Assembly (NCBI GenBank): GCA_023450615.1
Contig: JAEXGT010000020.1
Location: 1-14,174 of the forward strand
Reading direction: 5' to 3'
DNA length: 14,174 nt
Source: Pseudomonadota bacterium
GTDB lineage: Bacteria > Pseudomonadota > Alphaproteobacteria > Rhizobiales > Beijerinckiaceae
Shown: positions 12,937 through 14,174 of the stretch, one piece after another
Position numbering within the stretch: position 1 is the first letter of the stretch
Layout of the letters: every line of letters begins with the position of its first letter
Program-made: the position numbers and the translations under genes
The notes under the pieces: model-generated
What the model was told of the DNA's origin: nothing
Database searches by the model: none
Seen by the model: only the letters and a program-made list of their open reading frames with translations

Positions 12937-13821
12937 TTAGAAGGGGCCGATGGGGAAGAAACGCAGATAAAGCTCGGCGTATTTCCCCTCTTTCCAGAGC
13001 TGCTGCAGGGCATAGTCCAGGGCGCGGCGCAGCGTCTCATCCTCGGTGCGCAGCACAAAACCGATCCCTTCTCCGAAAAACCGGCTTTCCAGGTAAGGGC
13101 CGCCGACGAATACGCAGCATCCGTTCGCATCCTCGCCGCCGATCCAGAGGGCAAGACCGAGCCCGTCGGCAAAGACATAATCGACGCCACCCGCCTTGAG
13201 GTCCGCCTCGGCGGCCGCCAGCTCCGGGAAGGGCTTCAGGGTCGAGCCCTGCATGAAGGCCTTGGCGAACGCCTCATGGGCGGTGCCCTCGACCACACCG
13301 ATGGTCTTGCCCTGGAGGGACTTGGGCGAGAATGCCGGCATGTCCTTGGTCGTCTGGTCGGCCTTCGCCGCCAGCCGTGCCGGAATCTTGAAATAGGGAG
13401 CCGTGACGGCAAAGCGGCTGCGCAGATCCGTTGTCACCGGGATGGCGGCTGCGACCACATCGCCCTGCTTCTCGGCCAAGGCATCGAGCAGGGTATCGAA
13501 CCGGCGGACCTGGACGGTGCAGGTCAGGCCCAGGCGCTCGCAGGCCGCCCGGGCGAGTTCGACCGAGAATCCGGTCGGCGCGCCATCGAGCCCCGGGAAA
13601 TGCAGCGGTGGAAAATCATCGTCGACCAGGAAGCGGATCGTGCGGGTGGCCGGGATTTCCGGGCGTTCGAGCTGCGCTTTCGGGTCCCAGAAGTTGGGCA
13701 CCATGACCGTTTGAGCCTGAACGGCCCCGCTCAGCGCCAAGAAGAAGACGGCTCCCCATGCCGCTGGGGCACCCTTGATCTTGCGAGCGATACCGGCAAC
13801 CAATGATACGATGTAACTCAT
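12937..13821 (-). CDS. Periplasmic solute-binding protein, family 3 (SBP_bac_3)
   Basis: Protein of 294 aa from the ATG at 13819-13821; a longer reading from 13893 would put 24 hydrophilic residues before the signal peptide and overlap the divergent gene. An export signal is visible: positive n-region (ARKIKG), hydrophobic core (WGAVFFLALSGAV) and a likely cleavage near QAQ (about 36-38). The mature part follows the family pattern: TIRFLVDDDFPPLHF (first strand), GFSVELARAACERLG, DALAEKQGDVVAAAIPVTTDLRSRFAVTAPYF and LQGKTIGVVEGT. Such proteins deliver polar amino acids or related small molecules to ABC permeases, but no permease or ATPase gene is adjacent. Four cysteines (CERLGLTC, NGCC) could form disulphides. 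Ligand unknown. Confidence 0.86.
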   Translation of the reverse strand: MSYIVSLVAGIARKIKGAPAAWGAVFFLALSGAVQAQTVMVPNFWDPKAQLERPEIPATRTIRFLVDDDFPPLHFPGLDGAPTGFSVELARAACERLGLTCTVQVRRFDTLLDALAEKQGDVVAAAIPVTTDLRSRFAVTAPYFKIPARLAAKADQTTKDMPAFSPKSLQGKTIGVVEGTAHEAFAKAFMQGSTLKPFPELAAAEADLKAGGVDYVFADGLGLALWIGGEDANGCCVFVGGPYLESRFFGEGIGFVLRTEDETLRRALDYALQQLWKEGKYAELYLRFFPIGPF

Positions 13822-13891
13822 CCTGAGACGATACTCTCTTGCCAGCCGCTCTGCATCACCCACGAACGCGCCTTGAGGAAGACGCCCGCGC

Positions 13892-14174
13892 ATGAGGCAG
13901 GGTCTAGCGGACGAAACCTTACAGTCAACAGCGCTTCCGCTCGAGATCGGTTTTCTCGCCCATCGCGGCTATCCGCCCAAGATGCTGCGCGACGCGGCGA
14001 TGATCGCCGAGCTGACAGGCGTTTCAGCGGATGCGGTCATTCTCAGGCAGGGATGGATCGGGGAAGTAGAGTTCTACCGCGCCCTTGCCGCCGAACTGGG
14101 CCTTCCGTTTCTCTCCGCCCCTCTCCTGTCACAGGCAGCCCTTTACCCTGAAAGCATATTGACCGGGCTCGCCC
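13892..14174 (+). CDS. 5' end of a large protein, possibly a family 2 glycosyltransferase with an MshEN-like N-terminal domain (truncated by the window edge)
   Basis: The frame is open from the ATG at 13892 to the last base, giving about 94 residues: MRQGLADETLQSTALPLEIG, then FLAHRGYPPKMLRDAAMIAE, LTGVSADAVILRQGWIGEVE and FYRALAAELGLPFLSAPLL. The alternation 'G-x-x-x-x-x-L-x-x-A ... G-V-x-A-x-x-x-I-L-x-x-G-x-I-x-E-x-x-F-Y-R-A-L-A-x-x-L-G-L-P-F-L' is the MshEN/T2SSE-N-type fold. In Hyphomicrobiales I recall this domain at the front of membrane glycosyltransferases; in other bacteria it fronts secretion ATPases and binds c-di-GMP. GAGGAAG ten bases upstream supports the start, and an in-frame TGA at 13874 excludes longer forms. 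Divergent from the solute-binding protein gene with 70 bp between. The catalytic part lies outside, so the product is a guess. Confidence 0.6.
   Translation, partial: MRQGLADETLQSTALPLEIGFLAHRGYPPKMLRDAAMIAELTGVSADAVILRQGWIGEVEFYRALAAELGLPFLSAPLLSQAALYPESILTGLA

Noticed and set aside
13873..14151. Plus-strand open frame of 92 codons near the window end
   Set aside because: Its translation is Arg/Ser-rich noise. The overlapping frame from the ATG at 13892 gives a regular domain pattern, has a good ribosome binding site and stays open to the edge.

Overview
The window is chromosomal DNA of high GC content that reads as an alphaproteobacterium of the order Hyphomicrobiales (Rhizobiales), possibly Methylobacteriaceae such as Microvirga or Methylobacterium. 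The signs are a class I lysyl-tRNA synthetase, a DUF6460-type small membrane protein, a TPR-methyltransferase, the ligase-associated exonuclease plus ATP-dependent ligase pair, an IGHNNPP peptide in the ligase, and a GTTC-N7-GTTC (alphaproteobacterial LexA-type) site. The genus is inference. I see no prophage, transposase, CRISPR array, tRNA or rRNA.

Layout. Positions 2-226 hold the 3' end of a short-chain dehydrogenase, convergent with a TPR-methyltransferase (237-1166, minus). A stretch of about 1 kb without a convincing gene follows (1167-2161). It carries a palindromic REP-like repeat (1400-1498), a LexA-type box next to a TTGACA hexamer (1572-1592) and several GC-rich hairpins. Next comes a plus-strand operon with overlapping or touching genes: metallo-beta-lactamase-fold DNA exonuclease (2162), ATP-dependent DNA ligase (3202) and a YjbQ-family protein (4925). 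A NarL-type response regulator (5513-6184) follows; its stop overlaps that of a convergent HSL-type esterase (6181-7122). Then come a DUF6460-like membrane protein and a MATE exporter (7220-8833), convergent with a DUF952-pyrD operon (8845-10271, minus). An XRE/S24 repressor-like regulator (10428-11060) is divergent from that operon, and a strong hairpin terminator separates it from lysK (11125-12846, minus). Last are a periplasmic solute-binding protein (12937-13821, minus) and, divergent from it, the 5' end of a gene cut by the window edge (13892-14174) that may be a glycosyltransferase.

Most of this is core-genome housekeeping and stress material: DNA repair, pyrimidine synthesis, translation, efflux and regulation. 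The most interesting points are the LexA-like regulator that has lost both residues expected for self-cleavage, with palindromes just upstream of it; the orphan SOS box ahead of a structured region without an ORF; and the exo-ligase repair pair, which stands without its usual Lhr helicase and PdeM partners and has a near-consensus promoter placed so that its transcript would be leaderless.
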